NCBI RefSeq assembly: GCF_014333615.1
Contig: NZ_JACSCY010000002.1
Span: forward strand, 310,001-374,000
DNA: 64,000 nt
Reading direction: 5' to 3'
Source of the DNA: Hymenobacter citatus
GTDB lineage: Bacteria > Bacteroidota > Bacteroidia > Cytophagales > Hymenobacteraceae
The notes under the pieces are model-generated. The model worked only from the letters and a program-made list of their open reading frames with translations, was not told the DNA's origin and made no database searches. Below are positions 18,160 through 27,439 of this stretch, piece by piece (position 1 is the stretch's first letter; each line of letters starts with the position of its first letter). Made by a program: the position numbers and the translations under genes.

Positions 18160-20109
18160 ATGAATCCCTTTCTAAGAGTAGTAGTATTGTTTTCCTGCAC
18201 CTGCGTGCTGCCCGCCCCGGCGGCATTCAGCCAGATTCGCCTGCCGAAGCTCGTGAGTAATGGCATGGTGTTGCAGCGCGAGAAGCCCGTTACCATCTGG
18301 GGCTGGGCCGCAGTAGGGGAGAAGGTCACCATCACGTTTCAGGGTAAAACCTACCGCGCCACTGCCGATACGCAAGGGCAATGGCGCGTGAGCCTACCCG
18401 CTATGAAAGCCGGTGGCCCTTACGATATGACCCTGACGGCTAGCAACCAGCTGAAAGTAAGCGATATTCTGGTTGGGGACGTGTGGCTGTGCTCGGGGCA
18501 GTCGAACATGGAAACTACTATGACCCGCGTGCGCGACAAGTACCCCGAGGAGGTAGCCACCGCCAACAACCCGCGCATCCGCCAGTTCAACGTGCCGATG
18601 AGCTACGCTTTCACCGGCCCCAAGGCCGACCTGAAAGGCGGCAGCTGGGTGCCCGTAACGCCGCAAACCATTGGCGACTACTCGGCCGTGGCCTACTTCT
18701 TTGCCAAGGACCTCTACGCCAAGTACAAGGTGCCCATTGGCATTATCAAGGATGCGGTGGGTGGCTCGCCGGCCGAAGCTTGGCTGAGCGCCGACGCCCT
18801 CAAGCAATTCCCTACTTACCAACAAGCTGCCGAGAAATACAAGGATAGTACCCTGGTAGCCAGCACCCAGCAGCGCGACCAGGCCGCCGGCCGCGACTGG
18901 CAGCAGCGCCTCTACAGAGCCGACCAGGGCGAAGCCCCCGGCCAAACCAAATGGTCGGACCCCAACTATAAGGCCACCGATTGGGCCACTATGAACGTGC
19001 CCGGCTACTGGGCCAGCCAAACCCCACTCGGCCCCGTGAACGGCGTGCTGTGGTTCCGGAAGGAAGTGGAGGTGCCGGCCAGCATGGTAGGCAAGCCCGC
19101 CCGCCTGGAGCTGGGCACGCTGGTTGATGCCGACTCCACCTATATCAACGGGCAGCTGGTGGGCACTACCGGCTACCAGTACCCGCCCCGCAAGTACGAT
19201 TTTGGGCCGGGTGTGCTGAAGCCGGGTAAGAACACGGTGGTGGTGCGCTTGGTCAGCAATGGCGGGCGCGGAGGCTTCACCCTCGACAAGGAGTACCGCT
19301 TGATGGCTGGCGGCCAGACGCTGGATTTGCGCGGCCCCTGGCAGTACAAGGTAGGCGCTACCATGTCGCCCGCGCCCGGTGGCACCGCCTTTCAGTACCA
19401 GCCCGGCGGGTTGTACAACGGCATGATTGCCCCCGTAACGCCCTACGCCATCAAAGGCATTCTGTGGTACCAGGGCGAGTCGAATGCCGGCCGTACGCAG
19501 GACTACCAAGCGCTGATGACCAGCCTGATTGCCGACTGGCGTCAGCACTTGCAACAGCCCAACCTACCCTTCCTCTTCGTGCAGCTGCCCAACTTTAATG
19601 CCGCCAGAAAGGAGCCCGGTGAGAGCGGCTGGGCCATGATTCGTGATATTCAGCGCCGCCTGCTGGCAGTGCCCAACACGGGCATGGCCGTAACGCTGGG
19701 CCTGGGCGAGTGGAACGACATTCACCCCGTCACCAAGCAGCCTGTGGGGCACCGCCTGGCCCTGGCCGCCCAGAAAGTAGCCTACGGCGAGAAGAACGTG
19801 GTGGCCTCGGGGCCCCTCTACCAGTCGATGCAAAAGAACGGCAATAAGGCTACCCTCACGTTTTCGGGAGTAGGCAGCGGCTTGGTAACCCAAGGTAAGG
19901 GGCCGTTGGAGGGCTTTGCCGTGGCCGGAACCGACCACAAGTTTCACTGGGCGCAGGCTCGCATCGAAGGCAATAAAGTAGTGGTGTGGAGCGACCAGGT
20001 AAAAGACCCCGTGGCCGTGCGCTACGCCTGGGCCGACAATCCCGAAAACGCCAACCTAGCCAACAAAGAAGGCCTTCCCGCTTCCACATTCCGCACCGAT
20101 GATTTCTAA
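18160..20109 (+). CDS. Sialate O-acetylesterase-type SGNH esterase (probable xylan acetylesterase)
   Basis: The family removes O-acetyl groups from sugars. In this locus acetylated xylan fragments are the likely substrate, not sialic acid (inference). The 649-residue protein has a signal peptide and an N-terminal beta-sandwich (LPKLVSNGMVLQREKPVTIW). The nucleophile motif is CSGQSNM (about 110-116), and the Asp-x-x-His motif is NDIHP near residues 523-527. Between them (about 270-410) is an inserted jelly-roll domain like the GH2 sugar-binding domain (LWFRKEVEVP, STYINGQLVG). A separate short peptide before the catalytic His, ILWYQGESNA, is the conserved block of this family. The last 11 bp overlap the GH3 start, indicating translational coupling. 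It opens a new transcription unit after the susD terminator. Confidence 0.9.
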   Translation: MNPFLRVVVLFSCTCVLPAPAAFSQIRLPKLVSNGMVLQREKPVTIWGWAAVGEKVTITFQGKTYRATADTQGQWRVSLPAMKAGGPYDMTLTASNQLKVSDILVGDVWLCSGQSNMETTMTRVRDKYPEEVATANNPRIRQFNVPMSYAFTGPKADLKGGSWVPVTPQTIGDYSAVAYFFAKDLYAKYKVPIGIIKDAVGGSPAEAWLSADALKQFPTYQQAAEKYKDSTLVASTQQRDQAAGRDWQQRLYRADQGEAPGQTKWSDPNYKATDWATMNVPGYWASQTPLGPVNGVLWFRKEVEVPASMVGKPARLELGTLVDADSTYINGQLVGTTGYQYPPRKYDFGPGVLKPGKNTVVVRLVSNGGRGGFTLDKEYRLMAGGQTLDLRGPWQYKVGATMSPAPGGTAFQYQPGGLYNGMIAPVTPYAIKGILWYQGESNAGRTQDYQALMTSLIADWRQHLQQPNLPFLFVQLPNFNAARKEPGESGWAMIRDIQRRLLAVPNTGMAVTLGLGEWNDIHPVTKQPVGHRLALAAQKVAYGEKNVVASGPLYQSMQKNGNKATLTFSGVGSGLVTQGKGPLEGFAVAGTDHKFHWAQARIEGNKVVVWSDQVKDPVAVRYAWADNPENANLANKEGLPASTFRTDDF

Positions 20110-22294
20110 TTCCAAACGCTTTCTAGCGAGTCTGTTGCTGGCAGGCCTGAGCCTCAGTGCCCAGGCCCAGCAGTCGGCTACGGCCCTCTACCTCGACCCC
20201 AAGCAGCCGCTGAACGCCCGCGTCAACGACCTGATCAGCAAGCTCACGCTGGAAGAGAAGGCCGACCAGATGATGTATAACAGCAAGGCCATTGAGCGGC
20301 TGAACATCCCGGCGTATAACTGGTGGAACGAGGCCCTGCACGGGGTAGGGCGGGCCGGCGCGGCCACCGTATTTCCGCAGGCTATCGGACTGGGCGCTAC
20401 CTTCGATGAGGACCTGGCTCAGCGCGTATCCACGGCCATATCCGACGAAGCACGGGCCATGTACAACGTGGCCGTGGCCAAGGGCTACCGCCAGCAGTAT
20501 AGCGGCCTCACGTTCTGGACGCCCAACATCAACATCTTTCGCGACCCGCGCTGGGGTAGGGGACAGGAAACCTACGGCGAAGACCCTACCCTGACCGGCC
20601 GCCTGGGCGTGGCCTTTGTGCAGGGCTTGCAGGGCAACGATCCGCGCTACCTCAAAACCGCTGCTTGCGCCAAGCACTTTGCCGTGCACAGCGGCCCCGA
20701 GAAGCTACGCCACGAGTTCAACGCCCAGGCCTCGCCCCAGGATTTGTGGGAAACCTACCTGCCCGCGTTTCATCAGCTGGTGAATGCCAAAGTAGAAGCC
20801 GTAATGTGCGCCTACAATGCCACCAACGGCGAACCATGCTGCGGCAATAGCTACCTGCTGCAAGATGTGCTGCGCGGCCAATGGAAATTTAAGGGACACT
20901 TGGTGAGCGACTGCTGGGCGCTGGTAGACTTTTATCAAGGGCACAAAGTGGTGAAAACGCCCGCCGAGGCCGCCGCCCTGGCCTTGGAGCGGGGCGTGAA
21001 CCTGAACTGCGGCAGCGTGTACCCCTCCCTGCCCGAAGCCGTGCAAAAAGGTCTCACCACCGAAGCAAAAATGGATAGCTCCCTGGCTATTTTGCTGCGC
21101 ACCCGCTTCAAGCTAGGCTTGTTCGATCCGCAGGGTAGTAGCCCCTACGACAAGCTAGGCGCCGAAACCATCAACAGCGACAAGCACCGCGCTCTGGCCC
21201 GCGAGGCGGCCCAAAAGTCGATTGTGCTGCTGAAAAACAACGGCGTGCTGCCTCTGCGCAACGACCTGGCCAAGTACTTCGTGACCGGCCCCAACGCCGC
21301 CAACCTAGACGCGCTGCTGGGCAATTACTACGGCGTGAACCCCTCCATGAGCACCATTCTGGAAGGCTTGGTGGCCGGTGTGAGCCCCGCCAGCCAGATG
21401 CAGTACCGCCCCGGCGCCCTACTAGACCGCCCCAACCAAAACGGCGTGGACTGGGTGAGCGGCACGGCCCGCACCGTAGATGCTACGTTTGTGGTGCTGG
21501 GTATCAATGGGTTGCTGGAAGGGGAGGAGGGCGAATCCATTGCCTCGCCCTCGTTCGGCGACCGGCTCGACTACAACCTACCCAAAAACCAGATTGACTT
21601 CCTGCGCGGCCTGCGCAAAAACAACGATAAGCCCCTTATTGCCATCGTCACGGGCGGCTCGCCCATGAACCTGGCCGAAGTGCACGAGCTGGCTGATGCC
21701 GTGGTGCTGGCCTGGTACCCCGGTCAGGAAGGCGGCAACGCCATTGCCGACGTGGTATTTGGCAAGGTGGCGCCCTCGGGCAAGCTGCCCATTACCTTCC
21801 CCAAGTCCCTGGACCAGCTGCCGGCCTATGAAAACTACGCCATGCAAGGCCGCACCTACCGCTACATGACCCAGGAACCGCTCTACCCCTTCGGCTTTGG
21901 GCTGAGCTACGCTAAGTTCGAGTACGGCGGGTTGAAGTTGCCCAAGAAGGTGGCCAAAAATAAGCCGGTGGAAGTGGAAGCTACCGTGCGCAACACCGGC
22001 AAGATGGCCGGCGAGGAAGTGGTGCAGCTCTACGTAACGCACGCGCCCCGCGCCGGCCAGCAGGTGCCGTTGTTCGCGCTCAAGAACTTCCGCCGCGTGC
22101 GGCTGGAGCCAGGGGCTAGCACTACCGTGAAGTTTACGCTCACGCCCGAGCAACTGGCGCTAATTGATGCCCAGGGCAAAACGGTGGCCGCCAGCGGGCC
22201 GGTTACCGTTTCGGTGGGCGGTGCCCTACCCGGCAAGCGCAGTCAGGCGCTGGGCGCCAGCGCCCCGGCGGTGGCTACCGTCGCCATTCGGTAG
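20099..22294 (+). CDS. GH3 beta-xylosidase (or beta-glucosidase-like) enzyme
   Basis: GH3 enzymes split terminal beta-linked sugars; beta-1,4-xylosidase is the best fit to the neighbours. The 731-residue protein has a signal peptide ending AQA, the (beta/alpha)8 domain starting LTLEEKADQM, the signature IPAYNWWNEALHGVGRAGAATVFPQ, and the nucleophile Asp271 in LVSDCWAL. The alpha/beta sandwich domain follows (AAQKSIVLLKNNGVLPL). A C-terminal fibronectin-III-like domain (about 605-725, GEEVVQLYV) ends the protein. NWWNEALHGV is frequent in GH3 xylosidases of plant and Bacteroidota origin. The start overlaps the esterase gene by 11 bp. Probably periplasmic, finishing xylooligosaccharides to xylose. 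Confidence 0.92.
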   Translation: MISNSKRFLASLLLAGLSLSAQAQQSATALYLDPKQPLNARVNDLISKLTLEEKADQMMYNSKAIERLNIPAYNWWNEALHGVGRAGAATVFPQAIGLGATFDEDLAQRVSTAISDEARAMYNVAVAKGYRQQYSGLTFWTPNINIFRDPRWGRGQETYGEDPTLTGRLGVAFVQGLQGNDPRYLKTAACAKHFAVHSGPEKLRHEFNAQASPQDLWETYLPAFHQLVNAKVEAVMCAYNATNGEPCCGNSYLLQDVLRGQWKFKGHLVSDCWALVDFYQGHKVVKTPAEAAALALERGVNLNCGSVYPSLPEAVQKGLTTEAKMDSSLAILLRTRFKLGLFDPQGSSPYDKLGAETINSDKHRALAREAAQKSIVLLKNNGVLPLRNDLAKYFVTGPNAANLDALLGNYYGVNPSMSTILEGLVAGVSPASQMQYRPGALLDRPNQNGVDWVSGTARTVDATFVVLGINGLLEGEEGESIASPSFGDRLDYNLPKNQIDFLRGLRKNNDKPLIAIVTGGSPMNLAEVHELADAVVLAWYPGQEGGNAIADVVFGKVAPSGKLPITFPKSLDQLPAYENYAMQGRTYRYMTQEPLYPFGFGLSYAKFEYGGLKLPKKVAKNKPVEVEATVRNTGKMAGEEVVQLYVTHAPRAGQQVPLFALKNFRRVRLEPGASTTVKFTLTPEQLALIDAQGKTVAASGPVTVSVGGALPGKRSQALGASAPAVATVAIR

Positions 22295-22414
22295 AAGGCC
22301 AGCCAGATTGTGTCCGTGGTCTGGTAGAGTGTGTTGCGGGCAGATGCCCAGGATGAATACGCGTCTGATACTGAGATTTTTCAATGTTCACGTTCCACTT
22401 CCTTTCCATTTGTT

Positions 22415-24283
22415 ATGCGTATACTCTCTACTCTACTCATGGGGTGCCTACTGGCCTGGGCGGGTGCCGCCCAGGCCCAAAACGCGCCGGTCCGGCTAGA
22501 GGCTGAATCAGGTACATTGGGTGCTGATTGGACTTCGCCCACTCAGGCGGGCGTGCAGTACGTAACCATCACGCCTACAGCCACCATCAACGCCCAAAAT
22601 CCCGGTACGGCGGCGCGGGTGGTGTCCTACTCTGTTACGTTTCCGGGACCGGGCAGCTACGACCTTTACGCCCGCGTGCGGGTAGGCGCCGCCGCCGCCA
22701 ACGACGACAGCTTTTACTACGCCAACGGCTTCGGCACCAAGGCGCCCACCGACGATACCAGCTGGATTATCTGCAACAATCTGAACGTGGCTGGCTACAC
22801 CGACGGCGGCGTGGCCGTGGATGGTGCCGGGGCTGCCACCAACAACGTGTGGAAGTGGATCAATCTGTCTAAATTCAACGGGGGTGAAGCACCGGTTAGC
22901 TTCACCGTCGACGCCAACAACCTCACCCAGACTTTCCAGATTGGCGCCCGGGAAGATGGGTTTGATATCGACAAATTTGTGTTTGGCGCTACTGGCTTGT
23001 ATTTCACGGTGCCCGATCTGGATGCCGGTGCGCAGGGCTCTACTACGCCACCCGTGGTGTTTACGCCTACTGGCCAGCCCATTGCGCAAGGCAAGAGCAA
23101 ATTTCTGGGCGGCGTGTACAGCACGCCCCAGTTGCCGTTCTTCACAGTGTACTGGAACCAGGTAGTTCCCGAAAATGCGGGTAAGTGGGGTAGTGTAGAA
23201 GCCACCCGCGACCAAATGAACTGGACCGAGCTGGACGCGGCCTACAAGCTGGCCAAGGACAACAACTTCCCGTTCCGCTTTCACGTGCTGCTCTGGGGCA
23301 GTCAGCAACCTGTGTGGATAGAGAACCTGCCCGCCGCCGAGCAGCTAGCCGAAATCAACCAGTGGATGGCCGCCGTAGCCCAGCGCTACCCCGACCTAGA
23401 TCTGGTGGAAGTAGTAAACGAACCCACCAACGACCCGCCCCTAAACGGCTACACCGGCAACAACGGCACCAACACGCCCGGTGGCGGGGGAGGTAACTAC
23501 TACGAGGCGCTGGGCGGCGCTGGTTCCACGGGTTGGGACTGGATAATCAAAGGGTTTGAGCTGGCCCGCCAGCACTTTCCCAAAGCCCGCCTGATGCTGA
23601 ATGACTACGGGGTAGCCAGCTCTACGGCCAACGCCCAACGCTACCTCTCCATCATCAACCTGCTGAAAGAGCGTAATTTGATTGATGCCGTGGGCATTCA
23701 GGGCCACGCGTTTGAAACCCGCAACATCACGGCTGCGAATCTGGGGGCCAACCTGGATATCATTGCCTCGGCCGGCAAGCCGCTCTACGTCACCGAAATG
23801 GACATCGACGGGGTGAATGCCGCCGGGCAGCTGGACGATGCTGCGCAGCTGGCCGAGTATCAGCGCATTTTTCCGGTGTTCTGGACCCACCCGGCCGTGC
23901 GGGGCGTCACCCTCTGGGGCTACCGCCCCGGTCACTGGCGCACCAACCAGGGCGCCTACCTGGCCAAGGCCGATAACACTGAGCGCGCGGCCCTTACCTG
24001 GCTGCGCTCCTACGTGGCCAACACCGTACTCAGCCGCCGTCAGGCCTTGGCTTCGTCGGTGCAGCTCTACCCCAATCCGACGGTGGATGGACACTTTTTG
24101 CTCAACCGCACCGATAAAGTAACGGCTCTACGCGTGTTTGATACGCAGGGGCGCCTGGTGCATCAGCAAACCCCTCATCGTCGGTCTACCCTGGAAGTAC
24201 GCCTGGCCCTGGCTCCAGGCCTGTACGTAGTACAACTGGAAGAAGCCGGCCACCTCACCACCCGCTCTCTAATAGTAAATTAA
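22415..24283 (+). CDS. Secreted GH10 endo-xylanase with N-terminal carbohydrate-binding-like domain and T9SS sorting domain
   Basis: This endo-beta-1,4-xylanase is likely the surface enzyme that starts xylan degradation. The 622-residue protein has a signal peptide (about 1-24). Residues 25-190 look like a CBM6/35-type beta-sandwich (VRLEAESGTLGADW, GPGSYDLYARVRVG, FDIDKFVFG). The GH10 barrel spans about 215-535, with acid/base Glu336 (EVVNEP) and nucleophile Glu461 (YVTEMDI). The end (about 545-622) is a type IX secretion signal: QLYPNPTVDGHF, VFDTQGRLV, LAPGLYVVQLEE. A Gly/Asn-rich insert follows Glu336 (NNGTNTPGGGGGNYYEALGG), as in exported Bacteroidota GH10s. The ATG at 22415 was chosen because it begins the signal peptide. 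It is the only enzyme in the locus with a T9SS domain. Confidence 0.93.
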   Translation: MRILSTLLMGCLLAWAGAAQAQNAPVRLEAESGTLGADWTSPTQAGVQYVTITPTATINAQNPGTAARVVSYSVTFPGPGSYDLYARVRVGAAAANDDSFYYANGFGTKAPTDDTSWIICNNLNVAGYTDGGVAVDGAGAATNNVWKWINLSKFNGGEAPVSFTVDANNLTQTFQIGAREDGFDIDKFVFGATGLYFTVPDLDAGAQGSTTPPVVFTPTGQPIAQGKSKFLGGVYSTPQLPFFTVYWNQVVPENAGKWGSVEATRDQMNWTELDAAYKLAKDNNFPFRFHVLLWGSQQPVWIENLPAAEQLAEINQWMAAVAQRYPDLDLVEVVNEPTNDPPLNGYTGNNGTNTPGGGGGNYYEALGGAGSTGWDWIIKGFELARQHFPKARLMLNDYGVASSTANAQRYLSIINLLKERNLIDAVGIQGHAFETRNITAANLGANLDIIASAGKPLYVTEMDIDGVNAAGQLDDAAQLAEYQRIFPVFWTHPAVRGVTLWGYRPGHWRTNQGAYLAKADNTERAALTWLRSYVANTVLSRRQALASSVQLYPNPTVDGHFLLNRTDKVTALRVFDTQGRLVHQQTPHRRSTLEVRLALAPGLYVVQLEEAGHLTTRSLIVN

Positions 24284-24320
24284 CTGAAAACCTACTTGCA
24301 AAAAATAGCGTCAACGTTGC

Positions 24321-24352
24321 TATCGGAACCGTTTTCGAAAACGGTTCCGATA
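24321..24352. promoter_or_regulatory. Perfect 32-bp palindrome upstream of xylB, operator candidate
   Basis: Positions 24321-24336 and 24337-24352 are perfect reverse complements. The sequence begins TATCGGAACCGTTTTC, and the centre is the TTCGAA shared with the site at 8302-8321; CGTTTTCGAAAACG is identical in both. It ends 99 bp before the xylB start, with no other candidate site in the gap. It is best read as a high-affinity site for the zinc-ribbon LacI-type regulator. It cannot be a typical terminator for the GH10 gene, because no T-run follows directly and the symmetry is exact with no loop. Confidence 0.75.
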
Positions 24353-24451
24353 TAAAAATGCCTTTTTTGTGTTGTTTAAGGCCTTTTTTGAGTAGTACAC
24401 TGTTTCATACTAGTGTATCTTTCCAGAATCTTACTTCTACTTTTTCCCCCT

Positions 24452-25978
24452 ATGAACTACCTGCTTGGGTATGATATCGGCAGCTCGTCGGTGAAAGTGG
24501 CCCTCTTGGATGCCGACACGGGCAAGTGTCTGGCCAGTGCTACCTCACCCCGGCAGGAGATGGAAATCCTGGCCGCGCAGGCCGGCTGGGCTGAGCAGCG
24601 CCCCGAGCGCTGGTGGCAGGAAGCCATCAACGCCACCCAGGACCTGAAAACCAGCTACGGCTTCGACGCGACGCAGGTAGCGGGCATCGGCATCACCTAC
24701 CAGATGCACGGCCTGGTGCTCATCGACGAGGCCGGCAAGGTGTTGCGCCCCGCCATCATCTGGTGCGACAGCCGCGCCGTGGACTATGGCAACGCGGCCT
24801 TCGAGGCACTGGGAGAGGAGTATTGCCTGCAAAACTTCCTCAACTCGCCCGGCAACTTCACGGCTTCCAAGCTGAAGTGGGTGCACGACAACGAGCCGGA
24901 ACTGTACGCGCAAATCCACAAAATCCAACTACCCGGCGACTACATCGCCTTTCAGATGACGGGCGAGATGCAAACCACCGTGTCGGGCTTGTCGGAGGGC
25001 GTGTTCTGGAACTTCCGCGAGCAGGCTGTGGCCCAGGAACTGCTGGACTACTACGGCCTCGACCGTGACCTGCTGCCTACCCTGGTAGACACCTTTGCCG
25101 AGCAGGGCCGCCTGACTGACGCAGCCGCCCAGGCGCTGGGTCTGGCGCCCGGCACGCCCGTGAGCTACCGCGCCGGCGACCAGCCCAACAACGCCTTCTC
25201 GCTGAACGTGTTGGAGCCCGGCGAAATAGCCGCCACGGCCGGCACTTCGGGCGTGGTCTACGGCATCAGCGACCAGCCGGTGGTAGACCCCCGCTCCCGC
25301 GTAAATGCCTTTGTGCACGTGAACAGCCAGCCCGACCAGCCCCGCAACGGCATGCTCATGTGCATGAACGGCACGGGCATTCTCAACAGCTGGCTGCGCA
25401 GAATTGTGGGCGAGTTGCCTTATGATGAGATGAACCGCCTGGCCGCCCAGGCGCCGGTGGGGGCCGAGCAGCTGCTGTTCCTACCCTTTGGCAACGGCGC
25501 CGAGCGAATCCTCGAAAACGAGCCCACCACTGCCGAGCTGCTGGGCCTCAGCCTCACGCGTCACGACCGCACCCACGTGTTGCGCGCCGCCCAGGAGGGC
25601 ATCGTGTACGCCCTCAATTACGGCATCGACATTATGCGGGCGGCGGGCGTGCAAGTGCACACCGTGCGCGCCGGTAATGCTAATATGTTCTTGAGTCCGG
25701 TGTTTCGGGAGGCCTTCGTGAATACGGCCAACGTGACGCTGGAACTCTACAACACCGACGCCGCCCAGGGTGCGGCCCGCGGCGCGGGGGTAGGAGTGGG
25801 GCTCTACGCCTCGCCCGCCGACGCTTTTGTGGGCCTGGAGCGCATCCTCACGCTGGCGCCTACCCCCGAATTGCAAACCCAATATCAGGACGCCTATGCC
25901 CGGTGGCACCAGGCGCTTACCCAACAGATTCTTTCAACTTCAACCATTTCCCACCATGTCGAGCAGCACGCTAACTAA
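24452..25978 (+). CDS. xylB: Xylulokinase
   Basis: XylB phosphorylates D-xylulose to D-xylulose 5-phosphate for the pentose phosphate pathway. The 508-residue protein is an FGGY-family kinase. It has the N-terminal phosphate loop [16 protein letters not shown] (4-19), the sugar-binding MHG motif ([10 protein letters not shown], about 87-96), WCDSRA, the catalytic Asp243 in YRAGDQPNN, and the C-terminal GAARGAGVG region. The start is the ATG at 24452; in-frame upstream codons lack similarity to the family. The last 23 bp overlap xylA, so the two are translationally coupled. The palindrome upstream makes it a likely target of the LacI-type regulator. Cytoplasmic, no signal peptide. Confidence 0.96.
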   Translation: MNYLLGYDIGSSSVKVALLDADTGKCLASATSPRQEMEILAAQAGWAEQRPERWWQEAINATQDLKTSYGFDATQVAGIGITYQMHGLVLIDEAGKVLRPAIIWCDSRAVDYGNAAFEALGEEYCLQNFLNSPGNFTASKLKWVHDNEPELYAQIHKIQLPGDYIAFQMTGEMQTTVSGLSEGVFWNFREQAVAQELLDYYGLDRDLLPTLVDTFAEQGRLTDAAAQALGLAPGTPVSYRAGDQPNNAFSLNVLEPGEIAATAGTSGVVYGISDQPVVDPRSRVNAFVHVNSQPDQPRNGMLMCMNGTGILNSWLRRIVGELPYDEMNRLAAQAPVGAEQLLFLPFGNGAERILENEPTTAELLGLSLTRHDRTHVLRAAQEGIVYALNYGIDIMRAAGVQVHTVRAGNANMFLSPVFREAFVNTANVTLELYNTDAAQGAARGAGVGVGLYASPADAFVGLERILTLAPTPELQTQYQDAYARWHQALTQQILSTSTISHHVEQHAN

Positions 25979-27287
25979 GACGGAGTATTTCAAGGGCATT
26001 GACGTTATCAAGTACGAAGGGCGCGAGTCGGACAACCCGCTGGCGTTCAAGTGGTACGATGAGAACCGCGTGGTAGCCGGCAAAACCATGAAGGAGCACC
26101 TGCGCTTTGCCGTTTCCTACTGGCACACGTTCACCGGCACTGGCGGCGACCCATTTGGTCCTGGCACCAAGGAGTTTAGCTGGGATGCCAAAGGCGACAT
26201 TCTGGGCCGCGCCCACGACAAGATGGACGCCGCCTTCGAGTTCTTCACCAAGCTGGGCACGCCCTACTACTGCTTCCACGACGTGGACCTGGTAGACGAG
26301 GCTTCTAGCCTGAAAGAATACGAAAGCAACCTGCAAGCCATTGTGAGCTACGCCAAGCAGAAGCAGCAGGAAACCGGCGTGAAGCTACTGTGGGGCACGG
26401 CCAACGTGTTCTCGAACCCGCGCTACATGAACGGCGCCAGCACCAACCCCGACTTCTCGGTGTTGACCTACGCCGCTACCCAGGTGAAAAACTCCCTGGA
26501 CGCCACCATCGCGCTGGGCGGTGAAAACTACGTGTTCTGGGGTGGCCGTGAGGGCTACATGACCCTGCTCAACACCAACATGAAGCGCGAGCTGGCGCAC
26601 ATGGGCCGCTTCCTGGCCACGGCCCGCGACTACGCCCGCCAGCAGGGCTTCCAGGGCAAGTTCTTCATTGAGCCCAAGCCCGCCGAGCCCACCAAGCACC
26701 AGTACGACTTCGACGCCGCTACCGTAATCGGCTTCCTGAAGGAGTACGGCCTCGAAAACGACTTCATGCTGAACCTGGAAGTGAACCACGCCACGCTGGC
26801 CGGCCACACCTTCCAGCACGAGCTGCAAGTGGCCGCCGACGCCAATATGCTGGGCTCGATGGACGCCAACCGCGGCGACTATCAGAACGGCTGGGACACC
26901 GACCAGTTCCCCAACAACCTGAACGAACTGGCGGAATCGATGCTGGTGATTCTGGAGGCCGGCGGCTTCAAGCACGGCGGCATCAACTTCGACGCCAAAA
27001 CCCGCCGCAACTCCACCGACCTGGAGGACATCTTCATCGCCCACATTTCGGGCATGGATGCCTTCGCCCGTTCGCTGGTCATTGCCAACGATATCCTGGA
27101 AAAGTCGGCCTACAAGAAATTCCGCACCGAGCGCTATGCTTCCTTCGACTCGGGTGCGGGCGCGGCCTTCGAGCGCGGCGAGCTGACTCTGGAGGATCTG
27201 CGCCGCCTGGCCTTCGAGCACGGCGAGCCTACCCCCCGTAGCGGCAAGCAGGAGTGGCTGGAAAGCCTGATCAACCAATACATTTAA
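25956..27287 (+). CDS. xylA: Xylose isomerase
   Basis: XylA converts D-xylose to D-xylulose in the cytoplasm and needs divalent metal ions. The 443-residue protein is a class II enzyme with the expected length and N-terminus ([25 protein letters not shown]). The catalytic His is in [12 protein letters not shown] (about 100-110). [14 protein letters not shown] (about 190-203), [13 protein letters not shown] (about 233-245) and the metal-binding [17 protein letters not shown] and [18 protein letters not shown] segments are all intact. The ATG at 25956 lies within the end of xylB; upstream codons in this frame are just xylB sequence read out of frame. A hairpin follows the stop. Confidence 0.97.
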   Translation: MSSSTLTKTEYFKGIDVIKYEGRESDNPLAFKWYDENRVVAGKTMKEHLRFAVSYWHTFTGTGGDPFGPGTKEFSWDAKGDILGRAHDKMDAAFEFFTKLGTPYYCFHDVDLVDEASSLKEYESNLQAIVSYAKQKQQETGVKLLWGTANVFSNPRYMNGASTNPDFSVLTYAATQVKNSLDATIALGGENYVFWGGREGYMTLLNTNMKRELAHMGRFLATARDYARQQGFQGKFFIEPKPAEPTKHQYDFDAATVIGFLKEYGLENDFMLNLEVNHATLAGHTFQHELQVAADANMLGSMDANRGDYQNGWDTDQFPNNLNELAESMLVILEAGGFKHGGINFDAKTRRNSTDLEDIFIAHISGMDAFARSLVIANDILEKSAYKKFRTERYASFDSGAGAAFERGELTLEDLRRLAFEHGEPTPRSGKQEWLESLINQYI

Positions 27288-27294
27288 TGCGCTG

Positions 27295-27349
27295 AAACAG
27301 CAAACTCCCCCTGGCGGCCTAACGGGCTACCACGGGGGAGTTTCTGTTT
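27295..27349 (+). terminator. Hairpin after xylA
   Basis: AAACAG (27295-27300) pairs with CTGTTT (27344-27349), and AAACTCCCCC (27302-27311) pairs perfectly with GGGGGAGTTT (27334-27343). The only interruption is a single bulged C at 27301. It lies 8 bp after the xylA stop and probably ends the xylBA transcript, although no T-run follows. Confidence 0.7.
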
Positions 27350-27439
27350 GCGGGCAATGGCCTCCTACCGGCTGCTGGCGGGTAGGGTAGATGGCTACGT
27401 CTTACAGTGTCTAGTTATAATCCCTATAGCAACCTACCT

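Noticed and set aside
18160..20109. Sialic acid metabolism
   Set aside because: The esterase belongs to a family named for sialate esterases, but no sialidase, lyase or sialic acid transporter is nearby and the neighbours are all xylan enzymes.
24321..24352. The 32-bp palindrome as a terminator of the GH10 gene
   Set aside because: It has no loop and no immediate T-run, and its core is repeated before uxuA where no upstream transcript needs ending; an operator fits better.
25827..25955. 43-residue extension of XylA
   Set aside because: It is xylB sequence out of frame; xylose isomerases begin as in the protein from 25956.
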